From assembly GCA_021201825.1 (NCBI GenBank), contig JAJQED010000004.1:124001-188000 (forward strand): a DNA stretch of 64,000 nucleotides, in the 5' to 3' direction. Below are positions 44,404 through 52,705 of this stretch, one piece after another. This DNA is from Alistipes sp. (GTDB lineage: Bacteria; Bacteroidota; Bacteroidia; Bacteroidales; Rikenellaceae). The stretch's first letter is position 1; the number at the start of each line of letters is the position of its first letter. The notes beneath the pieces were generated by a model, which saw only the letters and a list, made by a program, of their open reading frames with translations, was not told the DNA's origin and made no database searches. The translations under genes and the position numbers were made by a program.

Positions 44404-45591
44404 TTAAACGTTAACTTTTTTGAGACGGGCGTTCCTACGGCGGACGTTAGCCTGCACCACGTAGTGGTCTACCAGCGGCGCCAGCGCATTAATAAAGAGA
44501 ATAGCGAGCATCATCCCCTCGGGATAGCCGGGGTTTATCACCCTGGTCAGCACGGCGATAGCGCCGATCAGCAATCCGCAGATAACCTTACCCGTATTGG
44601 TTTGTGAAGCGGTTACCGGGTCGGTTGCCATAAACACGGCGCCGAATGCGAACCCGCCCATTATCAGGTGGTAATAAGCCGGCATCTGCATATAGGAGTC
44701 GGCACCTATCGCATTGAACAGAAGCCCCATGAGGTACCCCCCGGCAAACACGCTGAGCATTATGCGCCAGCTGGCCACTCCGGTGAACAAAAGCAATGCC
44801 GCCCCCAAGAGGATAGCGATGACCGAGGTCTCCCCTATCGACCCGGGAATAATCCCCACGAACATATCCCATGCACTGTACCCTCCAAGGTCGAGCGCTC
44901 CTCCGCCCAAGCCGCTTTCGGAAGCCGTCGTAAGGGGGGTCGCACCGGAAAAGCCGTCTACGGCTTCCCCTTTGAGCATTCCCGATATCCACACCTTGTC
45001 CCCGGAGATAAACGGGGTGTATGCGAAAAAGACGAACGCCCGGGCCAGCAGGGCCGGGTTGAAGATATTCATCCCCGTGCCGCCGAACACCTCTTTGCCG
45101 ATGATAACGGCGAAAGCCACCGCAAGGGCAAGCATCCATAACGGAACGTCCACGGGCATTATAAGCGGAATGAGCATCCCCGATACGAGATACCCCTCGT
45201 TCACTTCATGTCCCCGTACCTGTGCAAATATGAATTCGATCCCCAGGCCCACTATATACGATACCAGTATCAGCGGAAGCACCCGCAGGAATCCGTACCA
45301 GAAGCACTCCCAGATCGAGTAGGCGGCCGCAACGTCCGCTACGGCGCGGAAATGCTGCAATCCGGTATTGTACATCCCGAACAGCATCGCGGGGATAAGC
45401 GCGGCCACGACCACGATCATCACCCTCTTGGTGTCGTTCACATCCCTGATATGGGAACCCCTGAGCGTCGTGTCCTTAGGCACGAACAGGAACGTTTCGA
45501 AAGCGTCGAAAGTCGAGTGAAGCCACCCGAATTTCGCCCCTTTTTCGAAATTGGGCTTTATCCTGTCTACAAAATTTCTTAGTCCACGCAT
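44404..45591 (-). CDS. nqrB: Na+-translocating NADH-quinone reductase subunit B
   Basis: A 395-residue polytopic subunit. The flavin-carrying Thr is in DGFSGATPLTTASE, and the central riboflavin region and about nine membrane helices are intact. The N-terminus MRGLRNFVDRIKPNFEKGAK is cytosolic, as usual. NqrB holds the main sodium channel path in the known enzyme. It lies one base after nqrA. Confidence 0.96.
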   Translation of the reverse strand: MRGLRNFVDRIKPNFEKGAKFGWLHSTFDAFETFLFVPKDTTLRGSHIRDVNDTKRVMIVVVAALIPAMLFGMYNTGLQHFRAVADVAAAYSIWECFWYGFLRVLPLILVSYIVGLGIEFIFAQVRGHEVNEGYLVSGMLIPLIMPVDVPLWMLALAVAFAVIIGKEVFGGTGMNIFNPALLARAFVFFAYTPFISGDKVWISGMLKGEAVDGFSGATPLTTASESGLGGGALDLGGYSAWDMFVGIIPGSIGETSVIAILLGAALLLFTGVASWRIMLSVFAGGYLMGLLFNAIGADSYMQMPAYYHLIMGGFAFGAVFMATDPVTASQTNTGKVICGLLIGAIAVLTRVINPGYPEGMMLAILFINALAPLVDHYVVQANVRRRNARLKKVNV

Positions 45592-45592
45592 A

Positions 45593-46951
45593 TCAATTCA
45601 GTTCTTTGATCATGAGGTTAATACCGTCACGGACGGTCTTCTGTATTTCGTTCTTCGACGGGTCGGCGAACTCGCACAGGGCGAGGTCCTCCTCCACAAC
45701 TTCGTAGATACCGAGGTTCTCCATCTTGTCGATGTCGCCCGCAAGGATAGCCTTAAGCAGGTATAGCGGGTAGATATCCATCGGCAGGTATTTCTCGAAG
45801 AGGCCCGTAAGTATATAAGGCCTGTGGCCACCGTGCATATTAGTGTCCAGCCTGTAACGCCTGTTGGGGAACAGCCATGAGAAATAAGCCCTCGATACGG
45901 AAAATTTATCGAACCGGGGCATGGCCCATCCGACGAACTCGTATTTATCGCCCTCGGGGATCACCGTAACCTGGTTGGCTGAGTAAGCCACGTAACCCTC
46001 TTCGGCGGTCTTTTTACCCGTGAGGACATTCCCGTTGATAATGCGGACCCTGTCCCCGTCCGCCTGCGGCTTGATATTATCTTTCAACAGCGACATTACC
46101 GGAGCACCGGCGATCGCCCTGACATAAGCGGGCCGTACGATCTCGGACCCTGTCACGGCATACACCCGCGTCATATCCACAATACCGTGGTTGAACAGGC
46201 GGCCGATTATGGCAACGTTCTGAATATCGACGGTCCAAACCACCTCACCCTTATTCACCGGGTCTACATGGTGAATCTGCACCCCGACGTTACCCGCCGG
46301 GTGCGGCCCCGAAAAAAAGTGCTGTTCCGCATTGGTGAGCATGGAAATAACCCCGTCGTCCTTAGCCCTGATCCCGATATGGACTTTCCCGGTGGTCAGT
46401 TTCTTCAGGGCGTCGATCCCTTTGCGCAGGTTGTCCGTCTGGTCTTTTAAGGCGAAGTTCATGTCCGGGGCCAGCGGAGCGCTGTCGAAACCCGAAATGA
46501 AGATCGACTTGGGCATATCCTCCGGATCAGCGATAATGCCGTAGGGGCGCTGAATGACAAACGGCCAGAGGCCGCTGCGCAGCAGGAGCGCGGTCACATC
46601 CTCCCGGGAGCATTTGTCCAGGGACTTAACGTCGAACTGCTCGTACTGCTGTTTCTGGTCCGCCTGCACGACGATAGCCAGAAGCTTCCTCTTGTCTCCG
46701 CGGACTACAGCCGAAACCTTGCCGCTTACCGGCGACGGAAAGAGAACCTCCGGGTTGTTCTTATCGAAGAACAGCGGGGAGCCGGCCTTGACCGCATCGC
46801 CCTCCCTTACCAGCAGCTTAGGCACCACCCCCTCGAAATCCGTAGGGGAAACGGCGTAAGTTTCTGCCTGGGGAGCCTGCGAAATATTACGTTCGGCTTC
46901 GCCCTGGAGCTTGATGTCGAGACCTCTCTTCAGTTTAATTGTTTTCGACAT
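45593..46951 (-). CDS. nqrA: Na+-translocating NADH-quinone reductase subunit A
   Basis: A 452-residue peripheral cytosolic subunit of the sodium pump, thought to bind quinone. It starts MSKTIKLKRGLDIKLQGEAE, the common NqrA start, and has VVPKLLVREGDAVKAGSPLF and FSGPHPAGNVGVQIHHVDPV. It is the first gene of the six-gene minus-strand operon, with a promoter element at 47031-47038 and a leader of about 75 nt that holds a small ACGGCG/CGCCGT hairpin (near 46999-47015). Confidence 0.96.
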   Translation of the reverse strand: MSKTIKLKRGLDIKLQGEAERNISQAPQAETYAVSPTDFEGVVPKLLVREGDAVKAGSPLFFDKNNPEVLFPSPVSGKVSAVVRGDKRKLLAIVVQADQKQQYEQFDVKSLDKCSREDVTALLLRSGLWPFVIQRPYGIIADPEDMPKSIFISGFDSAPLAPDMNFALKDQTDNLRKGIDALKKLTTGKVHIGIRAKDDGVISMLTNAEQHFFSGPHPAGNVGVQIHHVDPVNKGEVVWTVDIQNVAIIGRLFNHGIVDMTRVYAVTGSEIVRPAYVRAIAGAPVMSLLKDNIKPQADGDRVRIINGNVLTGKKTAEEGYVAYSANQVTVIPEGDKYEFVGWAMPRFDKFSVSRAYFSWLFPNRRYRLDTNMHGGHRPYILTGLFEKYLPMDIYPLYLLKAILAGDIDKMENLGIYEVVEEDLALCEFADPSKNEIQKTVRDGINLMIKELN

Positions 46952-47030
46952 TCAGTTAATTATTTAAGATTGGTATTATCTGTTCACCATTCGGGTTACG
47001 GCGCCGGACGCCGTTTTCTGAAAAGCCGAG

Positions 47031-47038
47031 CAAATTTA
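47031..47038 (-). promoter_or_regulatory. -7 promoter element of the nqr operon
   Basis: TAAATTTG on the minus strand, with TTTA 22 bp upstream as a near -33. It lies between hydE and nqrA, so the operon has its own promoter. Confidence 0.55.
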
Positions 47039-47092
47039 CTCTTTTATTTCCGGAATATATTAAACCTGTGTGATTTTTTTAACAGTAAGTTG

Positions 47093-48148
47093 CTAACAAT
47101 CCGGCCTGCGGGCCGCGAAATGCTTGGAATCTCCCCACTCCCCGTAGCGGATGTTCTCTTCGGGTATACTGCTGTCCATAGAAAGGGGCTTATTATCGTA
47201 CAGGAAATAATTCTCCCGGTACCTGGCCGGGGTAAGGTTGGGCATTATCACGTTGGCCCCCGACTGCAGGGCCCGGAGCCGGCCGCCGGGCCGTATGGCC
47301 TGCAAGGCCGTTGTTGCGGCGATATTGATATCGGGCATCGATAAGCGTAGTGCGGCCACCATTTTAAGGGCCAGGTCGAAGCGCTCGGATAAGGTGAGCC
47401 GCCCGTCCGCCGGGCAGTCGGCAAGCGGCGTCCCCGCGCTTTCGATATAGGGACCCATGCCGCACATATCTATATCGACCTCCCGCATGAACAGCAGGTC
47501 GGCGGCAAGGTCCGCGACCGTCTGGCCCGGCAGCCCGATCATTACACCGGTACCGACCTGGTAACCCTCCGCCCGCAGGTCGGCCAACGCCTCGAGGCGC
47601 GTCTCGAAGCGGTGCAGCCGGTCGTCCGGGTGGATACTTCGATACAACCGCCGGTCGGAACTCTCGATACGCAAAAGGTAGCGGTGCGCCCCGGCTTCGA
47701 ACCAGCGACGGTAAACCTCCCTGCTTTGCTCTCCCAGCGATAAGGTAATCCCGAGCCTGCCGGAAGACAATTTCTTGATTTCGCGCACGAGCCGTGCTAT
47801 TGTTTGCACATGCTGCGGGGACTGGTTCTCCCCGCCCTGGATCACGACCGACCCGTAGTTATTCTCATGGGCGAACCTGGCGCAGTCCAGCACTTCCGCC
47901 TCCGTAAGGGTATACCTCGGGGTATGATTGCTCCGCCTGATGCCGCAATAGAGGCAGTCCTTACGGCAAACGTTCGAATATTCGATAAGCCCGCGAAGAT
48001 ATGCCCCCTCTCCTACCCGCTCGTCCCTGACCTTTCCGGCCAGCTCCAGCAGCTTCGACATTTCCTCTCCCCGCAATGAAAGCATACCGATGAAATCCTG
48101 CTTGTCGAACGGTTCCCCGTTTATATATTTTTTATGGTAATTTTGCAC
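47093..48148 (-). CDS. hydE: [FeFe] hydrogenase H-cluster radical SAM maturase HydE
   Basis: A 351-residue radical SAM enzyme that makes part of the H-cluster ligands. The CxxxCxxC cluster is CRKDCLYC at 61-68. The start MQNYHKKYINGEPFDKQDF and the segments VVIQGGENQSPQH, LLRIESSDRRLYRSIHPDD and VGTGVMIGLPGQT fit HydE (a BioB/PylB-like group). HydF, HydG and the hydrogenase itself are not in the window. It lies 141 bp upstream of nqrA on the same strand and has its own promoter element. Confidence 0.88.
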   Translation of the reverse strand: MQNYHKKYINGEPFDKQDFIGMLSLRGEEMSKLLELAGKVRDERVGEGAYLRGLIEYSNVCRKDCLYCGIRRSNHTPRYTLTEAEVLDCARFAHENNYGSVVIQGGENQSPQHVQTIARLVREIKKLSSGRLGITLSLGEQSREVYRRWFEAGAHRYLLRIESSDRRLYRSIHPDDRLHRFETRLEALADLRAEGYQVGTGVMIGLPGQTVADLAADLLFMREVDIDMCGMGPYIESAGTPLADCPADGRLTLSERFDLALKMVAALRLSMPDINIAATTALQAIRPGGRLRALQSGANVIMPNLTPARYRENYFLYDNKPLSMDSSIPEENIRYGEWGDSKHFAARRPDC

Positions 48149-48169
48149 CCGTATGGTTTAAAGTGGTCG

Positions 48170-48177
48170 CAAAGATA
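48170..48177 (-). promoter_or_regulatory. -7 promoter element for hydE
   Basis: TATCTTTG on the minus strand, 22 bp ahead of the ATG at 48148. Confidence 0.5.
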
Positions 48178-48327
48178 GTAATTTCTGCATCCCGCAGGTA
48201 TGGAAGAACGAGAGTCGGAAAAGTATTTGCCCGACACGGTAAAAGAGTTTGCGGCCCGCCAACCGGGACGACATTCGGACCGGCACGAATTTTAAGGATA
48301 TAATTTGCTCCACTGTAAATTTAACCG

Positions 48328-48975
48328 ATGGGGATACCTTATATAAATATCCATACGCATACACGCACCCCGGACGCGCTTTGTGTGGTATCTTACGGCC
48401 TGGGGAGGGGTGCGATACCCGCCATGCCCGGCAACCCCTACTCGGCCGGCATACACCCGTGGGATGCAGGTTCGACAGACGATGGAAAATTAGCCGGATT
48501 TCTCGAATATTTGGAAACGGCCGACATCGCCGCCGTCGGGGAAGCGGGATTGGATAAGGTGAAAGGCGGGGACATGGAGCGGCAGCAGGAGGTGTTCCGT
48601 AAGCAGATAGAAATTGCGGCCCGGAGAAAATTACCGGTCATAGTCCATTGTGTCAAAGCGTACAACGAGCTTTTCGGTATCGTCAGGGATTATCCCGGAA
48701 CACCTTTTATCCTGCACGGTTATACCGGTAGTCCGGAGCAAACGGCCCGCGCACTGGACTGCGGATGTTATATCTCCGCCGGATTGCGGTCGGTGCGATC
48801 CCCCAAAACCGTACAAGCCCTGCAAACGGTACCGGCGGATCGGATCTTTACGGAAACCGACGAAGCGGACATCCCGGTCCGGATAGTATACGAGCGGCTC
48901 GCGGAAATAAAGAATGTGCAAATCAATGAACTTTCGGATATTATAAACGATAATTTCAACCGGCTATTCAGGTAA
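48328..48975 (+). CDS. TatD family hydrolase
   Basis: A 215-residue metal-dependent hydrolase of the TatD type, shorter than the usual 255-265 residues. The metal motif HTHT is in YINIHTHTRTP near residue 8. AVGEAGLDKVKGGDMERQQ (metal Glu), VIVHCVKAY, FILHGYTGSPEQ and FTETDEADIPV follow. Some residues in this short branch differ from DNase TatD, so the substrate is uncertain. Its stop shares a base with the tcdA ATG. Confidence 0.9.
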   Translation: MGIPYINIHTHTRTPDALCVVSYGLGRGAIPAMPGNPYSAGIHPWDAGSTDDGKLAGFLEYLETADIAAVGEAGLDKVKGGDMERQQEVFRKQIEIAARRKLPVIVHCVKAYNELFGIVRDYPGTPFILHGYTGSPEQTARALDCGCYISAGLRSVRSPKTVQALQTVPADRIFTETDEADIPVRIVYERLAEIKNVQINELSDIINDNFNRLFR

Positions 48976-49706
48976 TGGAGATAAATATACCCGCTTGGCA
49001 GGAGCGTACCCACCTGCTCCTTGGAGACGAAAAACTGGTGCGGCTTCGGCAGGCCCATGTGCTGATCGTAGGACTTGGCGGGGTCGGCGCTTATGCCGCA
49101 GAAATGATATGCCGAAGCGGGGTTGGACGGCTGACGATCGTGGATGCCGACGTAGTTAATCCAAGCAATATTAACCGCCAGCTGGTAGCACTTCATTCCA
49201 CGGTCGGGCAGGAAAAGGCCGAAGTGCTGGCCCGCCGCTTGCGGGACATAAACCCGGATGTGGAGTTGGTAATCCGGGCAGACTTCGTCAAGGACGAACT
49301 TACCGATACGATACTCGATTCGGCGCGGTTCGACTACGTGGTGGATGCTATCGATACCCTTTCGCCGAAAGTAAACCTGATAAAAGGGGCGCTCGAGCGG
49401 GGCATTCCACTGGTCAGCTCTATGGGTGCGGGTGCCAAAACCGATCCTACATTGATGGAGATCAAGGATATTTCAAAGACGCACCATTGCCCGCTGGCCC
49501 ACATGCTGCGCAAACGGCTGCACAAGATCGGGATCCGAAAAGGGTTTTGGGCCGTATTCTCACCGGAACCGGTACGCGAGGGTGCGATGATACTGTGTGA
49601 GGAGACAAACAAGAAATCCAATGTCGGCACCATATCGTATATGCCCGCCGTATTCGGGTGCGGTTGCGCATCGGTAGTTATCCGGGGACTGGCCGGCGAA
49701 ATTTAA
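48975..49706 (+). CDS. tcdA: tRNA threonylcarbamoyladenosine dehydratase
   Basis: ThiF/E1-like ATP-dependent enzyme that cyclises t6A37 in tRNA (TcdA/CsdL). It has 243 residues. The nucleotide fold is VLIVGLGGVGAYAAEMICRS, with VDADVVNPSNINRQ. DYVVDAIDTLSPKVNLI and SSMGAGAKTDPT fit the family. The start overlaps the tatD stop by one base (TAATG). The pair is likely an operon with the 2-hydroxyacid dehydrogenase gene. Confidence 0.93.
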   Translation: MEINIPAWQERTHLLLGDEKLVRLRQAHVLIVGLGGVGAYAAEMICRSGVGRLTIVDADVVNPSNINRQLVALHSTVGQEKAEVLARRLRDINPDVELVIRADFVKDELTDTILDSARFDYVVDAIDTLSPKVNLIKGALERGIPLVSSMGAGAKTDPTLMEIKDISKTHHCPLAHMLRKRLHKIGIRKGFWAVFSPEPVREGAMILCEETNKKSNVGTISYMPAVFGCGCASVVIRGLAGEI

Positions 49707-49717
49707 AACTTTAGGAT

Positions 49718-50665
49718 ATGCCATACAGGATAGTTTTCATGGACGAATACACGGTCAATCGGTCCGACCTGTCCGAGCTTAAATCACTCGGGGAGTATAC
49801 CGGTTATGCAACGACCGCTTCCGGGGAGATAATCGAAAGGGCGAAAGATGCCGATATCGTAATCACCAACAAGACGCCGTTCAAAGCGGATACCCTTGCA
49901 CAGCTGCCCGGTCTTAAACTAATTTGCATGGCCGCGACGGGAATGAACAATGTCGACCTCGAGGCCGCCGCCGAACATGGCATCGAGGTGCGTAACGCCG
50001 TAGATTATTCCACTTATTCCGTAGCCGAACAGACCCTCGGCATGGCCCTGGCGCTGTTGAAACAATACCCGTATCTCGACGATTTCGTCAAGAGCGGCGG
50101 TTACGCCGGGTACGAGCGGCTCTTCAATTTCACGCGGCCAACTTACGAGCTCTACGGCAAACGCTGGGGTATCATCGGCCTGGGAAATATCGGCAGGCGG
50201 GTCGCCGCCCTCGCAAGTGCTTTCGGGTGCGAGGTAGCGTATTTCTCCACGTCCGGAAAAAACAATAACCCCGACTACGAACAGCTACCGCTCGACCGGC
50301 TTCTCGAAGTCTCGGATATTGTTTCGATCCATGCCCCTTTGAGCCGTAATACATGGCACCTTATCGGGGCGGAGCAGTTCCGTCTGATGAAACCTACCGC
50401 CATCATTATCAACGTGGCCCGGGGAAGTCTGATCGACGAACAGGCCCTTGCCGCCGCACTCGATAGCGGGCAGATCGCCGGTGCGGGAGTGGACGTTTAC
50501 AGCGCGGAACCCATCGACCCGCACAACCCGGTGCTTTCGGTGAAAGACCGAAACAAACTGATCCTTACTCCCCACTCCGCCTGGGCCACCGAAGAGGCCC
50601 TGCAGCGGGTCGTCGATAAAGTAGCAGAAAATATCCGGGAATTCATTGCCGGCAACAACAAATAG
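49718..50665 (+). CDS. D-2-hydroxyacid dehydrogenase
   Basis: A 315-residue NAD-dependent dehydrogenase of the glycerate/phosphoglycerate type. The nucleotide motif is WGIIGLGNIGRRVA. The catalytic Arg, Glu and His are in NVARGSLIDEQALA, DVYSAEPIDPHNP and LTPHSAWATEEA. The active-site GMNNVDLEAA is normal. The substrate (hydroxypyruvate, glycerate or another 2-keto acid) cannot be set by sequence alone. It lies 12 bp after tcdA and 2 bp before yjbQ. Confidence 0.92.
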   Translation: MPYRIVFMDEYTVNRSDLSELKSLGEYTGYATTASGEIIERAKDADIVITNKTPFKADTLAQLPGLKLICMAATGMNNVDLEAAAEHGIEVRNAVDYSTYSVAEQTLGMALALLKQYPYLDDFVKSGGYAGYERLFNFTRPTYELYGKRWGIIGLGNIGRRVAALASAFGCEVAYFSTSGKNNNPDYEQLPLDRLLEVSDIVSIHAPLSRNTWHLIGAEQFRLMKPTAIIINVARGSLIDEQALAAALDSGQIAGAGVDVYSAEPIDPHNPVLSVKDRNKLILTPHSAWATEEALQRVVDKVAENIREFIAGNNK

Positions 50666-50667
50666 TT

Positions 50668-51081
50668 ATGGAAATCCGACAGGTAGAATTCACCCTCAGG
50701 CCACGCAAGCGCGGTTTCCATCTGGTAACGGATGAAATATTGAGCGAGCTTCCACCTTTGCCGGAAACGGGCCTGCTCCACCTGCTGATTAAGCACACCT
50801 CCGCCGGCCTGACCCTGAGTGAGAATGCCGACCCGGATGTCCGAAGTGACCTGGCCGCCATATTCGACAGGCTGGTCCGGGAACGCCAACCGTATTATGT
50901 TCACACCTATGAGGGTCCGGACGATATGCCGTCCCACGCTAAGAGTGTCCTTACGGGGTCGACCCTCACAATTCCCGTCACGGCCCGCCGCCTTAACCTC
51001 GGTACCTGGCAGGGAATCTACCTGTGCGAATTCCGAAACGACGGCGGACCGCGCCGGATTGTGGCATCCGTCTTGGGATAA
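50668..51081 (+). CDS. yjbQ: YjbQ/UPF0047 family protein
   Basis: A 137-residue protein of the YjbQ family, which shows weak thiamine-phosphate synthase activity in E. coli. Signatures are LLHLLIKHTSAGLTLSENAD with the metal His, DMPSHAKSVLTGSTLTIPV, and LGTWQGIYLCEFRN. It is the last gene of a four-gene plus-strand run ending in a strong terminator. The physiological role is unclear. Confidence 0.93.
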   Translation: MEIRQVEFTLRPRKRGFHLVTDEILSELPPLPETGLLHLLIKHTSAGLTLSENADPDVRSDLAAIFDRLVRERQPYYVHTYEGPDDMPSHAKSVLTGSTLTIPVTARRLNLGTWQGIYLCEFRNDGGPRRIVASVLG

Positions 51082-51082
51082 C

Positions 51083-51117
51083 AAACAGGCCCGGCTTTCT
51101 AAAGCCGGGCCTGTTTT
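51083..51117. terminator. Bidirectional terminator
   Basis: AAACAGGCCCGGCTTT and its complement form a stem of about 15 bp, with a TCTA loop and a TTTT end. It separates the convergent yjbQ and gpmI genes. Confidence 0.88.
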
Positions 51118-51131
51118 GCATTATTGTGTAA

Positions 51132-52658
51132 TTAAAGCTCCACGAGCGATTTACCTGTCATTTCGGCAGGCTGGTCCAGCCCCATCAGGTTAAGCACCGT
51201 CGGGGCAACATCCGCGAGAACCCCGTCCTTGACCGATTTCACCCTGTCCGAAACCACTATTATGGGCACCGGATTGAGTGAATGGGCCGTATTGGGAGAA
51301 CCGTCCGGGTTTACCGCATTGTCGGCATTCCCGTGGTCTGCAATGATAACCACCTCATACCCGTTCGCTTTTGCCGCTTCCACCACCGCATGTACACATT
51401 CGTCCACTGCTTTGACCGCTTTATAAATAGCCTCATAAACACCGGTATGGCCAACCATATCACCGTTGGCGAAGTTGAGCGTAATAAAATCGAATTTACC
51501 CGTGTTCAAAGCTTCTACCAAAGCGTCCTTAACCTCGTAAGCGCTCATTTCCGGCTTGAGGTCATAGGTCGCGACCTTGGGCGAAGCGATCAGGATACGT
51601 TCCTCCCCCTCGAAAGTCTCTTCACGGCCACCGTTCAGGAAGAACGTCACATGGGCGTATTTTTCAGTTTCGGCGATACGGAGCTGGCTGAGGCCTTTGG
51701 ACGAGACATACTCCCCGATGGTATTCTGCACATTGTCCTTGTCGAACAGGATATGCAGTCCCTCAAATTTTGCGTCGTACGGGGTCATCGTGCAGTAATA
51801 GAGCGGAATCGTCTTCATGCCGAACTCGGGCATATCCTGCTGGGTAAGCACGATGGTGAGTTCCTTGGCCCGGTCGTTCCGGTAATTGAAGAATATTACC
51901 ATATCGCCCTCAGAGATCTTGCCGATCGGCCGGCCCTCCCCGTCCACGGCAACTATGGGCTTAATAAATTCGTCCGTAACACCCTCGTCGTAAGACCTTT
52001 GCACAGCCGCCACCATATCCGTGGCGGGCTCCCCCTCTCCGTTAACCAGCAGGTCATAGGCCACTTTGACCCGTTCCCACCTCTTGTCGCGGTCCATCGC
52101 GTAATAGCGGCCGATAACGGAGGCGATCCGTCCGGCTGAATTTTCCAAATGCTTTTCCAGCTGCCCGATAAATCCCTTGCCGCTTCGCGGGTCGGTATCG
52201 CGCCCGTCCATAAAACAATGGATAAACGTATCTTCGATGCCGTACTCCTTAGAAATGTCGCACAGTTTCAGCAGGTGGTCGAGCGAGCTGTGCACGCCGC
52301 CGTCCGACACCAGGCCCATAAAATGAACCTGTTTGCCGTTGTCACGGGCATATTCGAATGCCGCACGGACCTCCGGGTTCGACAATATACTGACGTCCGC
52401 GCAGGCCTTATTGATCTTAACCAGGTCCTGGTATACCACCCTCCCGGCGCCGATATTCAGGTGGCCCACCTCGGAATTGCCCATCTGCCCGTCCGGCAAA
52501 CCGACATTCTCGCCGCTGGTAAGCAGCGTTGCATGGGGATATTTCTCCGACAATCCGTTGATATACTCCGGATCGGCGCTGTAAACAACGTCGCCCTGCG
52601 AATGGTCGCCTATGCCCCACCCGTCCAGGATCATCAATAAAACTTTTTTCTTATCCAT
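51132..52658 (-). CDS. gpmI: 2,3-bisphosphoglycerate-independent phosphoglycerate mutase
   Basis: Manganese-dependent mutase of glycolysis that interconverts 3- and 2-phosphoglycerate. It has 508 residues, the full length. The first metal motif is [11 protein letters not shown]. The catalytic Ser is in [37 protein letters not shown] is the second metal site. It follows alaS on the same strand with a 47-bp gap. Identity is very sure. Confidence 0.97.
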   Translation of the reverse strand: MDKKKVLLMILDGWGIGDHSQGDVVYSADPEYINGLSEKYPHATLLTSGENVGLPDGQMGNSEVGHLNIGAGRVVYQDLVKINKACADVSILSNPEVRAAFEYARDNGKQVHFMGLVSDGGVHSSLDHLLKLCDISKEYGIEDTFIHCFMDGRDTDPRSGKGFIGQLEKHLENSAGRIASVIGRYYAMDRDKRWERVKVAYDLLVNGEGEPATDMVAAVQRSYDEGVTDEFIKPIVAVDGEGRPIGKISEGDMVIFFNYRNDRAKELTIVLTQQDMPEFGMKTIPLYYCTMTPYDAKFEGLHILFDKDNVQNTIGEYVSSKGLSQLRIAETEKYAHVTFFLNGGREETFEGEERILIASPKVATYDLKPEMSAYEVKDALVEALNTGKFDFITLNFANGDMVGHTGVYEAIYKAVKAVDECVHAVVEAAKANGYEVVIIADHGNADNAVNPDGSPNTAHSLNPVPIIVVSDRVKSVKDGVLADVAPTVLNLMGLDQPAEMTGKSLVEL

Positions 52659-52705
52659 ATCTCGTTCAATCCATTAATAACGATCATCTAAATCGATGGT
52701 AAAGC

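Noticed and set aside
46999..47015. Riboswitch in the nqrA leader
   Set aside because: Only a 6-bp ACGGCG/CGCCGT hairpin is seen, with no known aptamer motif.
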